From positions 62,001 through 126,000 of the forward strand of contig JBDOQK010000027.1 of assembly GCA_040437565.1 (NCBI GenBank): DNA of 64,000 nt, read 5' to 3'. A model generated the notes under the pieces. The model did no database searches. It had not been told where the DNA came from and worked only from the letters and a program-made list of their open reading frames with translations. Source of the DNA: Albugo candida. Lineage: Eukaryota > Oomycota > Peronosporomycetes > Albuginales. Position numbers and translations under genes: made by a program. Shown piece by piece: positions 10,594 to 22,200 of the stretch. The stretch's first letter is position 1; each line of letters begins with the position of its first letter.

Positions 10594-13500
10594 ATGCACG
10601 CCGTCAAAACAGAAGAAAAGCGGCCTTTGCTGAAGCTTTCTTCCCGACGTGAGGATTTGTCGCCTTCTGCGCGCAGTGGCTTCTCTGATCGCTACCCGTC
10701 ACAGCATTCAAACTGCCTGACCTCGCTATTCTTTCTATGGCTCAACCCGTTGATGAAGCTGGGAAGCGAGAAACCATTGGAACACGATGATTTGTTCCAG
10801 TTGGATCCTTACAATCGAGCTAATTGTGTGAAGGCTCGATTTGAGCAGTTTTGGGAACGAGAGATCAAAGTCGCAAAGGAAAAAAATCTAAAAAGCAAGA
10901 AAGGAAAAGTGTACAAACCCAATCTCGGGTGGGCACTGGGTCGGGCATTTGGAGGTCCATTTCTGGTTGCGGGCTTACTAAAGCTATTGCACGATTCGCT
11001 CCAGTTCGTTAGTCCCTTGGTGATCAATCGGATTATTGCCTATTTGAACGTTCCTTCTGCTCCCTACTCGGAAGGAATCATGTATGCGGCGATTATATTT
11101 GTGTGTGGAGTTATTCAGTCATTTGCTTTACGACAGTACTTTTTCTATTGCTACGAGTGTGGGATGCGACTTCGAAGTGCAATTGTGTGCGCGGTGTACA
11201 GCAAATCTCTACGGTTATCTTCTGCGGCACGTCAGAAGCGTACTTCTGGTGAAATTATCAATTTGATGTCGGTCGACGCTCAGCGATTACAAGAATTGAC
11301 TCCTTTCTTGCATTCTGTCTGGTACGCATTGTATCAGATCTTTATATCGTGTGTACTTCTCTGGAATCAAATCGGTCTCGCCACGTTTGCGGGTGTTGGT
11401 GTCATTCTCATTCTTATACCGATGACAACTGCGATCTCGAAAAGGATGCGTTCACTACAAGTGAGGCTGATGAAAATCAAAGACGAGCGTATCAAAATTT
11501 GTTATGAAATTCTATCAGGCATCAAAATCATCAAAATGAAAACTTGGGAAGGCCGCTTCACACATCGCGTGATGGACTATCGCCAAAAGGAATTGCGATC
11601 GCTGAAAAGTTACATCTACACCCAAAGTATCTCCAGCGCTTTATTCAACTTTGTTCCAACGCTTGTCACAACGGTATCGTTTTTCACGTATGTGAAGTTG
11701 GGCCATGTCCTCGATGTTGCTACAGCATTGACGAGTTTGGCTTTATTCGATATTCTGCGGTTTCCGCTCTTTATGTTACCGAATGTGATCAATAATCTCG
11801 TTGAAGCAACTGTGAGTACCAAACGTCTGCGTGATTTCCTCATGGAAGAAGAATACGAGGCGGTGGGATCTGGAGATCTGAAGAGTGTGGGTGTTCGTAT
11901 ACTTGATGCAGATTTGAGCTGGAGTGCTGACAGTGATGCAAATTGTCAAAATGACTCACGAGATACTACCGGTGTATCAAGAAAGACGGAAGCGCCTGCA
12001 ATTCTTCGTGGTATCAATCTTGAAGCGAGACCTGGTGATCTAATTGCCATTGTAGGTCACGTCGGTGAAGGAAAATCAACTTTATTGTCTGGCATACTCG
12101 GAGACGCAAAAGTGACCCGAGGATCAATCTCCTTGCGAGGCTCTGTCTGTTATGTCGCTCAGCAGCCATTCATTCAGAATGCAACCATACGCGATAACAT
12201 TCTCTTTGGCCAAGAATTTGATGCAAGCAGATACGACGAAGCGCTTCGAGTGAGTTGCTTGAAAAAAGATTTAAAGATTTTTCCTGGTGGCGATCAAACC
12301 GAAATTGGAGAAAAAGGAATCAATCTTAGTGGGGGACAACGTACGCGTGTCGCTATTGCGCGTGCGGTATATCATGACGCTGATATCTACATCCTCGACG
12401 ATGTACTGTCAGCTGTTGACAGCCATGTTGCCAGCGAGATCTTTGAAGAATGCATCAAGAAGAAACTAGCCGATAAACTGGTGCTTCTAGCCACTCATTC
12501 GCTATCGTTTCTCAGCCAATGTAGCAAGATTATTGTTCTGGGTGATGGTTCCATCGCTGAAGAAGGTCACTACAAGCAGCTACTGGCCAAACCGAAGAGC
12601 TGTCTATCTCAAATGATGGAGAGTTATATTGAGACCGACAACTGTGAAGAAGACGCGACCAAGTCCCAAGAGAATGATTGCTGTGTAAAGAATTTTAATG
12701 AAAAGCACGTTGACGGACTCGAAGATGGTATTATGACTGTCAGTAGCAACGCAAGTCTCCAACGCGAAGCTTCTTTCAGAAGCGATACAAGCTCCAGTGT
12801 TGACAATGAAGTACTGGTAGGCAATGTTAAACTGATGACCGATGAGGAACGTTCCACAGGAGATGTACCCTGGCCGATCTATCGAGAATGGATTCTTGCT
12901 TTTGGAGGCTTCATGCCTGCGCTTCTCACATTTGTTGGCTATTGTATCGCACAAGGAATCAGCCTTCTTTCGACCGTGTGGATCTCATTTTGGTCAGAGC
13001 ATGCAGACTCCACTAATAGCTCGCAAATGTACTTTTTGAACATCTACATGGGAATCAATGGCGTTTTGGCAGTCACTTACTTTTTCCGCACGCTTGCATT
13101 ACTTGCTGGTGGGCTACGAGCGAGTCGTATTCTCTTCAACGCTATTTTTTCGCGCATTTTGCTGGCTCCCGTGAGCTTTTTCGATACCACTCCACTGGGA
13201 CGAATTGTGAATCGCTTGTCCAAGGATATTTACACAATCGATGAAGCTATTCCATCAACATGGGGAACACTGCTGAATATCTCGTTATCTGTCTTGAGCA
13301 CGATTGGGATCGTTTTGTATGTGACACCAGCTTTTGTCGTATTCCTGGTTCCTGTCTTGATCGGATATTACAAATCTCAGCGGTATTTTATAAAGACATC
13401 ACGTGAGCTTCAACGACTTGACTCAATTAGTCGTTCTCCAGTGTATGCGATGCTGTCAGAGACGTTGGATGGTTTGGCTACGATACGCGCATATCGTGCT

Positions 13501-14649
13501 GAAAACCGCTTTGCTGTTCGAAACCAGTTTCTACTCGATAAGAATCAACGAGCGTTCTTTCTCAACTTTTCTGTAAATTGCTGGTTGGCTCTTCGATTGG
13601 AGTTTGTGGGGACATTAATTGGAACCGGTGCTGCACTGGGAGCTGTGCTCACTCACATTTCAGCCCAATCCTCCTCCGTTCCATTTGTCGCTACGACTGG
13701 TGTGGGCGGTGGAGCTACCTCATCGACATTTGCAGGACTTGTTGGTGTGTCCTTGACGTACGCTTTTAGTGTCACCCAAATTGTCAATTGGATGGCTCGG
13801 ATGGTGAGTCAGCTTCAGACGCAAATGGTTTCGGTAGAGCGTGTCAAAACGTATGCAGAAATCGATACTGAGGCTTCTTTGGAGAGTTCTTCTGATCGCA
13901 AGCCACCATCGTCTTGGCCAAATGCAGGCAAAATCTCATTTGAAAATGTACGAATGCGGTATCGACCCGGCTTGCCTCGCGTGTTGCGTGGACTCACATT
14001 CACGGTCAGCCCACGAGAAAAAATTGGCGTTGTTGGTCGCACTGGAGCTGGCAAATCAAGCCTTATTGTCGCGTTGATGCGCTTGACGGAGCTTGATGGT
14101 GGAAGGATCCTCATTGATGATCGGGATATAAGCACTATTGGACTTCATGATTTGCGTGGGCGTTTGGCAATCATACCTCAAGACCCTGTCCTCTTCTCGG
14201 GATCAGTACGCTTCAATTTGGATCCGTTTGACCAATATTCTGATGACCAACTATGGACATCGATAAAGCGTGTCCATTTGCAGCGTGCAGTGTCATCTTT
14301 GGATGCAGCGGTCGAAGAAAAGGGATGTAATTTCAGTGTCGGCGAGCGTCAGTTGCTCTGCATTGCTCGAGCACTTTTACAACGTTGCAAAATCATTCTC
14401 ATGGATGAAGCCACTGCATCGATCGACAGCGAGACAGATCGTAAGATTCAATTAAGCATCCGCGAAGAGTTTCGAGATTGCACCTGCCTCACTGTCGCTC
14501 ATCGTCTCAACACCATCATGGACACGGACCGAATTCTTGTCTTGGATAAAGGCAAAGTCGCGGAATATGGACCGCCAAACGAGCTACTTGGACGTAACAA
14601 CGGTCTGTTCAAGTCTCTCGTGGACCAATCGCGCCATACAAAGGAGTAG
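10594..14649 (+). CDS. ABCC-family (MRP-type) ABC transporter
   Basis: Single-exon frame of 1351 residues encoding a full ABC exporter with the order TMD1-NBD1-TMD2-NBD2. There is no extra N-terminal membrane domain, so it resembles short MRPs such as ABCC4. NBD1 has Walker A GHVGEGKST from residue 488, signature LSGGQ from 578 and Walker B ending ILDD at about 602. The Asp-Asp in place of Asp-Glu is the usual ABCC NBD1 degeneracy. NBD2 has Walker A GRTGAGKSS from 1148, a variant signature FSVGE from 1247 and Walker B ILMDEA at about 1270. Membrane spans can be seen between residues 120-390 and 770-1080. Such pumps export conjugated organic anions or drugs across the plasma or vacuolar membrane. 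The substrate cannot be told from sequence. The ATG at 10594 gives the expected N-terminus (FFLWLNPLMKLG near residue 47). Confidence 0.97.
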   Translation: MHAVKTEEKRPLLKLSSRREDLSPSARSGFSDRYPSQHSNCLTSLFFLWLNPLMKLGSEKPLEHDDLFQLDPYNRANCVKARFEQFWEREIKVAKEKNLKSKKGKVYKPNLGWALGRAFGGPFLVAGLLKLLHDSLQFVSPLVINRIIAYLNVPSAPYSEGIMYAAIIFVCGVIQSFALRQYFFYCYECGMRLRSAIVCAVYSKSLRLSSAARQKRTSGEIINLMSVDAQRLQELTPFLHSVWYALYQIFISCVLLWNQIGLATFAGVGVILILIPMTTAISKRMRSLQVRLMKIKDERIKICYEILSGIKIIKMKTWEGRFTHRVMDYRQKELRSLKSYIYTQSISSALFNFVPTLVTTVSFFTYVKLGHVLDVATALTSLALFDILRFPLFMLPNVINNLVEATVSTKRLRDFLMEEEYEAVGSGDLKSVGVRILDADLSWSADSDANCQNDSRDTTGVSRKTEAPAILRGINLEARPGDLIAIVGHVGEGKSTLLSGILGDAKVTRGSISLRGSVCYVAQQPFIQNATIRDNILFGQEFDASRYDEALRVSCLKKDLKIFPGGDQTEIGEKGINLSGGQRTRVAIARAVYHDADIYILDDVLSAVDSHVASEIFEECIKKKLADKLVLLATHSLSFLSQCSKIIVLGDGSIAEEGHYKQLLAKPKSCLSQMMESYIETDNCEEDATKSQENDCCVKNFNEKHVDGLEDGIMTVSSNASLQREASFRSDTSSSVDNEVLVGNVKLMTDEERSTGDVPWPIYREWILAFGGFMPALLTFVGYCIAQGISLLSTVWISFWSEHADSTNSSQMYFLNIYMGINGVLAVTYFFRTLALLAGGLRASRILFNAIFSRILLAPVSFFDTTPLGRIVNRLSKDIYTIDEAIPSTWGTLLNISLSVLSTIGIVLYVTPAFVVFLVPVLIGYYKSQRYFIKTSRELQRLDSISRSPVYAMLSETLDGLATIRAYRAENRFAVRNQFLLDKNQRAFFLNFSVNCWLALRLEFVGTLIGTGAALGAVLTHISAQSSSVPFVATTGVGGGATSSTFAGLVGVSLTYAFSVTQIVNWMARMVSQLQTQMVSVERVKTYAEIDTEASLESSSDRKPPSSWPNAGKISFENVRMRYRPGLPRVLRGLTFTVSPREKIGVVGRTGAGKSSLIVALMRLTELDGGRILIDDRDISTIGLHDLRGRLAIIPQDPVLFSGSVRFNLDPFDQYSDDQLWTSIKRVHLQRAVSSLDAAVEEKGCNFSVGERQLLCIARALLQRCKIILMDEATASIDSETDRKIQLSIREEFRDCTCLTVAHRLNTIMDTDRILVLDKGKVAEYGPPNELLGRNNGLFKSLVDQSRHTKE

Positions 14650-14774
14650 ACGTGTCTGCCTCACTCTTGCAATCTGTTTTGTAGCGCAACAATTGATGTT
14701 ATGGTTTCAGTCGCACACAAGCGACAGCTGAAACTCCTTGAATACAAATTTCTCGTTCTTTCAATTGCTTTATT

Positions 14775-15330
14775 TTATCGCTCGATTATCATCTCATCAT
14801 CCAATTCTGGCTCTAGCTGAGATGCATTCGTCTCCTGTATGTGCTCACTGGTCCTAAAAACCACTTTCAGTATCCGACATGCAGCACGGTAGTAAATAAT
14901 CACGTACTCTGGCGGATCTTCTTGCTTCTGACAGCATTTCGCGCAAATTTGACGCGCCTGAGCACAAAAGGTTGAGCTTGAGCGAGTATCAATTTATGCA
15001 TTACTTACTGTGGCACAGGAGTCACACGCTTGATGATATGCTGCCAAAACGTTCCTTTGATGACAAAAACAGCTGAAATGCGATAAGACAAACATTCTGC
15101 ATAAAAAACATCTCCACGTACCATGAGCTTGGCTGTGTCAATGGTTTATATTTGCGGTATTTCTTGCGCCATACAATTTGGTCGTGACAACGAGGACACA
15201 ATCCAAGAATTGGAGTGGAAAGAATCTTCTCTGTCTTCTTAGACTTGGGATTATGACGAAATGCAACTTTATTCTGATGTTTTGGACCTTTCCTTTTGTT
15301 ATCGCCGCGCCGTGTGCTCATTTGCTCCAA
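14775..15330 (-). CDS. C9orf85-like small zinc-ribbon protein
   Basis: Three exons on the minus strand: 15122-15330, 15009-15072 and 14775-14957, total 151 aa. Introns of 49 and 51 bp are GT-AG and restore one frame. The protein begins MEQMSTRRGDNKRKGPKHQN; the second Met, at 15321, may be the true start, as the family begins MSxxxGN. Conserved family blocks are PKHQNKVAFRHNP, LCPRCHDQIVWRKKYRKYK, CHQRNVLAAYHQACDSC and ICAKCCQK. The paired cysteines probably bind zinc. This family (human C9orf85) is conserved in eukaryotes but its role is not established to my knowledge. The C-terminal tail after ICAKCCQKQED is longer than in the animal protein. The gene is convergent with the ABC transporter, 125 bp away. 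Confidence 0.85.
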
Positions 15331-15444
15331 TCACTGTACATCTATGAAGCAGTCTGCCGCGTGAACCGGTTTAAGGGAGTGTAGGTAATGAAGTATAAGA
15401 AAGTATGCAGTATACAGCGTCTAATTGATGAATTAGATGTGTCG

Positions 15445-16252
15445 TCAAGCGTTCCATTCCCCATGGATTTCATCTACGACAGCTCTTTCCATTATGAATT
15501 TTCCTTCTTTGTATCGTTGCGATGGTTCCCTGGCTTTCAGCTACAATATGCAATGAGGAGTTATTCATAGTAAGCATGTTTTTACTTACATATTTCCAGC
15601 CAAGTAGTGCACTGCAGCAGCTACAATGGACGTCACAGATGGTATGCAGTCCAGTCATCAAGTATCGATTTCGTGATGAGCCCATACAGAAATTGTACAT
15701 ATTGTTCATAAGGAATGCCTTTCCAGTTTGACCAAAGAAGGTTTTGGAGATGACATCGTCTTGATCCGCCACGATAGAACCACACATCGCACAGCGAAAT
15801 GGTCTCATACACTCCACAAGATGCAATTCTGCATGGATGTGACGGATGTGCGGGGGTGATGAAGAGTAAAGTTGTTGACTGTTCTTCTGATTCGCATCAG
15901 AGTCTATCTGATTCGCATCATCGTCATCTTCGCTGCTTCCTCCTGAAAAATAATCGTCACCTTGGAAGGAGCCGTCTCGACAAGGTTGTATTTCCCGAGT
16001 GAGATTTTCGTTCTCATTGAAACCGCTCTCTTCGACTTGATTGTCACGAATTGAAAGCTCCGTTGTCGAGATCTTTTCTTCTCCGCTTCTTCCTACGAAA
16101 ATTGATGATCTGCCAATATTCTGCTTGTGATTGCAGTGTCTGTCGGATTCAAATGCTTTGAATCGACGCTCCATACAACTCTGGTTCCTAAAGCAGTCAT
16201 TCTTGCACTCAATTTGCTTACCTCCTTGTCGAATAATTATAAGCGGTGCCAT
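15445..16252 (-). CDS. Yippee-like zinc-binding domain protein
   Basis: Two exons on the minus strand: 15590-16252, starting at ATG GCA, and 15445-15540. They are separated by a 49-bp GT-AG intron at 15541-15589. The C-terminal half is a Yippee domain: FRCAMCGSIVADQDDVISK, NMYNFCMGSSRNRYLMTG, then CDVHCSCCSALLGWKY, and after the intron REPSQRYKEGKFIMER. The two CxxC pairs form the zinc site typical of the Yippee/Mis18/cereblon fold. The N-terminal ~125 residues are charged, with an Asp-rich run, and are probably disordered. Classical Yippee proteins are about 120 aa, so this one carries an N-terminal extension. It is divergent from CDT1, with 171 bp between starts. Family members act in diverse nuclear processes; the specific role is unknown. 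Confidence 0.85.
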
Positions 16253-16423
16253 CACTTCAAGCAGCCGAATTACCACTTATCTGACACATAACGCTTGGTA
16301 GCTATTGACATTTTCCTTCCAAATTCGCTGCTAAAACTTGGCGTGAATAACACGATGAGCAACAGTATGCCGAGCGCAAGGTACTAATCTGCTTTTATTA
16401 CTGATAGCCAGGCTTGACCAACG

Positions 16424-17535
16424 ATGTATAGCTCTAGTGGTAGCGATGGGCTGAATAAGTGGACACCGCCTCGTTTGAAGCTACTAGCAACCTTTTTCTA
16501 TGCATTAGAGTTTGCAATGCATGCACTCGAATTATATCAACAAAAGACACTATTTTCATCCTTGAAGAGATCTATTGAAGATTCGTGTAAAAGGTATGGA
16601 ATTCCCACCACAATTCCATTGCTAACGCGTCAATGAAGAACCTTCACAATAGATCATTTGAAGCAAATATACTCAATAATTCCCGAGGCTTATTGTTTGT
16701 ACATGGAACGATGTGGGAATCCATCAAAATGCACTGAGAATTTGATTATCAAGAGAAAAAGTATTGGAATGGGAGATGGAGAGAACTCGTCCAGAATCGA
16801 CTTGTTCAATCTTCGAGTGAATCACATCGTCTCGGAACGACTGACACATTTACGAGAGCAAAATATCGATGAAGAATTCTTGGAAGACGCAATGAATGAG
16901 TTTGAGATTCAGCATGGACAATTGCCAATCATGAGAGATACGATGTGCAAGTCAATTACTTCAGCATCGAAACCGTCGACTTTGCAAAACTCGGAGGATT
17001 TGGATGAGGAGCTTGCAAGAGTCCTGGCGAGACCAGTTCCACAGACTTTGAAATCGTTGCCTACATGGCTCATTAATAAGGTCACTATTTCGATCGTTTC
17101 GTATGCTTTCCTTACAAGACTAACAAGAGCGTACAGGTTCGGAAAGAGGAAGTTTCTCACAGTCTAGCCACTCGAAAATGCGAAAGTGCAGTGAAGAAAC
17201 GTATACTCACAACACTACCGAAATTGTGCGACGTGCTACAAGGTTACGCTATGGTTTCACGTAAAAGCATTTTTCTGATGGATCAACTAGTCATCAAACT
17301 GGTTGGCGTGCCGATCAAAGGTTACATTGTATCCTGCTCCGATCTATTGTTCTTCCTCACACAATCTCGATTTATAGATCGACTCACTGATCAAATTTAT
17401 CTTTTGGATATCATGATTCCTTCCTGGTTAAGTGTCATCAGCAAAGACGGCAAGGATTATGTAAAACTGAATGAGAAAGTGAAATACAAGGAAGTCAAGA
17501 CTGCCATTCGAAAGGCAGTTTTAACATCGCTTTAA
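16424..17535 (+). CDS. CDT1: DNA replication licensing factor CDT1
   Basis: Three exons, 16424-16593, 16639-17080 and 17137-17535, encode about 336 aa. The introns are 45 and 56 bp; the second has a weak donor (GTCACT) but a clear branch-like ACTAAC. The N-terminal domain reads PPRLKLLATFFYALEFAMHAL, then HLKQIYSIIPEAY, which matches the geminin-binding winged helix of CDT1. The C-terminal winged helix reads LPKLCDVLQGYAMVSRKSI, then MIPSWLSV and DYVKLNE, matching the MCM-binding domain (human LPDWLSL...TYVKLD). CDT1 loads the MCM2-7 helicase at origins with ORC and CDC6 in G1. The protein is shorter than the human one (546 aa), mainly lacking the long N-terminal regulatory tail. It could have an unseen upstream exon. 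Confidence 0.8.
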
Positions 17536-18093
17536 AGATGTGCAACCAAACCGATGGATGCTTTGCTCAATACCAAATTCAAAATGTACAAGCGACTTAA
17601 ACCTGTAAAACCGTGAGTTTTTGACACTCTACTGGATTCACGCTATGTAAGTATGCGTACTGATATCAATACACAATGCACAGTGATATTTTGGCACAAA
17701 TTGCTGACTCAGATAAACCCGTCTTCCATGAAATTAATTTGTTTTTCGGATATTATAACGCCATCAGAGGTTTGACCGACTTTAGTCGGAAAAACTTAAG
17801 CAAAAAAGCCACAACGTGCTCCCAATCTTGACATCGCGCAAACCTTCTATTCGATACGCCACACGCTTTAAGCGGATATACCATACTATTCAGATCGAAT
17901 CAACACGCGCTTGCTCGATGCATAGATGACAATTGATAATTCAGCTATGAGGTTTGCAGTGTGCAAACGGACAAAGTACATAAGCAGCTCTAGATATTCG
18001 CTGCTTTAGCGTTACCTGCGCGTTGTAACAGAATATGGGTGTAAAATGCTTTTCCATAAATTGAAAAAATTAGGAATCACTCCAGCAACAAAC
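17536..18093. other. Spacer after CDT1
   Basis: No recognisable gene. Short frames only. Confidence 0.4.
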
Positions 18094-18912
18094 TCACATA
18101 CGCAATCGAAGAAAATCGATTGACGGTATTCGTATTTTACAAGAACAATCATTATCTGCCCGAGTTTTTTTATCCTCCAAAATTGTTGATGGATGGCTAC
18201 TTTTAACCATCAGCTCCTTGTAGAGCTTAGGTGAGATCACAGTCATGGCAAGATGCAAGTACTTCGAGTCCTGCTCCAGATTGCAGGCATAAAGGTGCAG
18301 AGTCAAGGTCAAACAAAGGGGCTCCATTTCTCCGTAGTGTATAGGCACAGCATCGTATTTACTTGTTTAGATAGCTAATCACAAAATAAGGAATGCGTAA
18401 AAGTGTCTCTCACTTTTGACGCGCGTACCTCAGATTGTAGGAAATACATCGTAAAGTAGGCTCCATTCTAAGATGTTGCGAATGGTCTCATTAGCGATTC
18501 TGTCATGGCAAAGCTTGTAAATACCTTTGCCAATCATGCTGTAAAGTTGCAACATTTATTTTCATCCGAGTGCAAGCACGCCACACGATACGTTTTTTGT
18601 TAGATAAATGCGTGAGATATGGTGGATGCGCGCACTTTATCGAGGGAATAAATGCACCGAGCCATTGAGAATATACAGCAAGTCCGATGTGAGGTTGCAC
18701 GCCTGCTGTTCCATTGACGAGCTACGAGAGCTGACTGTATTGAAACTGAGGCGGCGACGAATGATTGTACTGAGAAACGAGCTCAATCTATCGTCTACCT
18801 TATTATCATGACAAAGGCTTTCGAATCGATCAATCAATATGAGACGAGAATGTAGAACGCAAGACATAGTCGCTTTCTGACAACATGCGAGCTTCTCAGA
18901 CCACAGATTCAC
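18094..18912 (-). other. Possible spliced gene or relic, unknown
   Basis: Three minus-strand stretches look protein-like but are in different frames. These are 18637-18912 (ILIDRFESLCHDNKVDDRLS), about 18432-18556 (MLQLYSMIGKGIYKLCHDR...LEWSLLYDVF) and 18094-18348 (MEPLCLTLTLHLYACNLEQ). The spacing would fit short introns, but I could not find a consistent splice chain. No family recognised. It is either a divergent gene or a decayed one. Confidence 0.25.
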
Positions 18913-19223
18913 TCGAGTATTCGCTCAAGTATCAAAAGTCTCTGCGTGAAGCTCTTACTGGAGTGAGTCTTCTCACCGCTTGACATCTCATTTATCATGA
19001 GATCAAATGCATAGGTGATGCAGAGATTGAGAGTAGTTTATGCCTACAGCATAAGACGCTTGTACTCCCAAATGGCACCACCATCGTGTACGACCAACGA
19101 CAGAGCAGTGGAGTGTAAGGATAGACGCAAAAGGATCAGATGCAGAAACTGAGTAACAATGTATTTGTTTTTTCACAATAGACAATTTATTGTTCAATTT
19201 AAAGCGATTCCCAAACGCGTTTA
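18913..19223. other. Spacer downstream of RPB1
   Basis: No gene seen. It presumably contains the RPB1 3' untranslated region, since the RPB1 stop codon is at 19224-19226 on the minus strand. Confidence 0.4.
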
Positions 19224-22200
19224 TCACTCTTCTGCTTTCTCGCGACCGTCAGTTGGGCTGTAACCACTCGAATTCGGATCGTATCCTTCGGTCGGATTGT
19301 ACTGAGGCGAAGATGGGCTATAGCTGGGAGACGTTGGGCTGTAGGCAGGCGATGTCGGACTGTATGCAGGAATAGATGGATTATAGCCCGGAGATGTCGG
19401 GCTATACGCCGGTGATGTCGGACTGTAAGCAGGACTCGTTGGACTGTATGCAGGGCTCGTCGGACTATAAGCTGGGGAAGTTGGTGAATATGCTGGAGAC
19501 GTAGGTGAATATGCCGGGGAAGTTGGGCTGTACGCAGGTGAGGTGGGACTATACGCGGGGCTCGTTGGGCTGTACGCTGGTGATGTTGGACTGTATGCTG
19601 GAGAAGTCGGTGAATAAGCCGGAGAAGTTGGTGAATACGCTGGTGAGGTCGGACTATACGCTGGGGAAGTTGGTGAATATGCGGGTGAGGTCGGACTATA
19701 CGCTGGGGAAGTTGGTGAATATGCTGGAGACGTAGGTGAATACGCCGGGGAAGTCGGGCTGTACGCAGGTGAGGTGGGGCTATAAGCCGGAGACGTCGGA
19801 CTGTAGGCGGGGGAAGTTGGACTATACGCAGGCGAAGTTGGACTATACGCAGGTGAAGTGGGTGAGTATGCAGGTGACGTCGGCGAATACGCTGGAGAAG
19901 TGGGTGAGTAAGCCGGTGACATTGGACTAAACGCAGGAGATGCGGGGTCTAAAGATGCACCAGGGCTTCGAGCTGGTGATGCAACACTAAATCCTGGAGA
20001 AGACATGAAACCAGGAGAGGTTGGACTTGTCATCGGTGAGAATGTTCCTGCGGCTGGAGAAAATGACCCACCGCCTGGGCTGAAAGGTGATGAAGCTGAG
20101 AAACCAGGCGTAGAGGTGAACGGTGTGGCCATTGGGGTGCCCGGACCTTGTTCGGGACTTCGCCATTCATCGTTGATACCTCGCATCACCTGTTGGATTT
20201 CTGATGCTTCATATTCGATGGCATCAGTCAGTTTCTTCGCATCCAATACCAAGTCTGTGATTCCAGTTCCCAGGGGTGCTAACTGCCCGAGCATCACGTT
20301 TTCCGATACGCCAGTGAGTGGATCCCCTTCGGAGAACATGGCTGCATCCATAAGAATCTCCACTGTCTCTTCGAACGAACATCGAACAAGCGGTCCTGAA
20401 TCATCACGATTAATACCATGACGAGTAATGGCCATCAAATGCCCACGAAATGTCATGACATCTGCCAGACAAGCCAGATGTCGATAGTTTACGTAAGCTC
20501 CATCAAAAGAGATGACTTGCCGGATTTCATTCAATAACGCTCGTCGTACAGCTTCAATACCCAAAACTTGGATTATCTCTACAATATCGTTCGATATTGT
20601 TCGGGTCCCATCGACCTGAGGAAAGCACAAAACATCGAGCAAATTTGTCCCATCTGTGTCCAATACCCATTCGGTCGTCATCTTGAATCCAACATCATCA
20701 AACCAGTGCGTCGGGCGTCCTTCGCGNNNNNNNNNNNNNNNNNNNNNNNNNNNNNNNNNNNNNNNNNNNNNNNNNNNNNNNNNNNNNNNNNNNNNNNNNN
20801 NNNNNNNNNNNNNNNNNNNNNNNNNNCGATATTGTTCGGGTCCCATCGACCTGAGGAAAGCACAAAACATCGAGCAAATTTGTCCCATCTGTGTCCAATA
20901 CCCATTCGGTCGTCATCTTGAATCCAACATCATCAAACCAGTGCGTCGGGCGTCCTTCGCGGATGTAAACCTTCTTGACAGATTGCACTCCACGAAGTTT
21001 CATCTGCGTGAGCATATTGTGTTCCACTCGTTTCAAGAACGTGTCATCTTCCTGACCGACTGTACTCTCTCCAGTCCGCTGCATTTTCTCTTCCTCGTCG
21101 CTTACGATTCGGATACGCAGCACCAATTTGTCCGCATTGTCGTCTGTGAATATACAAGACAAATCTTGGCCATATTCTGACTCGATCTGAGAGGCAATTT
21201 CACTCATGGTGAGCTTTTTGTCTGCCATCATCTCACGGTTCAATTCAATACGCAACAGCCACGGCGATCTTGCAACAGGAGTGTCCTCGTCCGGCATCTC
21301 GTAGTACGTCGATACGAATTCTTGATCTTCTTCGATGATTGTATTCATTGGGTCAGGGTCGTAATATATGGCGGTATTCGCCGTCACATCAGCTAATGTC
21401 GTGTACTCCAGTTGAGACTGAATGAACTTGGCCTTATCGGCATCGTGCGCACAATCAGGCGTCAGAAATATTTGAAGTGAAGGCGTGCGGACGTCCTTGG
21501 CGATGTTCATGATTTCCTTCAGTCGAGGGACTCCGAGTGTCACATTCTTTGCAGACACACCGGCATAGTGAAATGTGTTCAACGTCATTTGAGTAGCGGG
21601 TTCTCCAATAGACTGTGCTGCGACAACTCCAGCCATTTCTCCTGCTGAAACGAGAGAACTTGTAAACTTGGATTCGATTTCGCCAAGAAGCCATTCAAAC
21701 GCCGTTTCTGTCAGTCTATGTTCCAATGTGACACATTTGGACGCCAGAGCTGATCGTAGCAAAATCTGGAAGAACAATGTTGCATTTTCCTGAGCTTCCA
21801 GACTTAATGGATCGTTACCCTGCACAACAATGATCTTCTTGCACAGTTCTTTGACACCATCAATAATGTGCGCGGGATGTAAACTCGAGGGTTTTTGTAA
21901 ATCCACACTGAATAGCTGTTGGGCATTTTCAATCAATCGTCGTACATTGACTGGAATTTGCGCGGCATTGTCAGACTCCTGCCCTTGACCACGACTAGCC
22001 AGAATAACGCGAAGGTTCACTCGATCTTTCTGTAATTGAGCTATTTCATCGCGGAGAATGTGCTGAGTATGTTGGTTTGTTCGAATGTCTTTGATGATTT
22101 CTGGGTCTAGGAACAGCTGCTCGGGGCACTTCGGAACGCACCCAAGAAAATCGCTTGAAATGTCAAACATATACTTTTGCTCAAATTCCACCTTGTTCAG

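Noticed and set aside
19392-19918. Regular 21-bp repeats that could look like a CRISPR or minisatellite array
   Set aside because: They encode in-frame RPB1 heptads with varied codons, and there are no spacers.
19505-20421. Long plus-strand open frames opposite the RPB1 tail
   Set aside because: They are mirror frames produced by the repeat composition; the minus-strand RPB1 reading is decisive.
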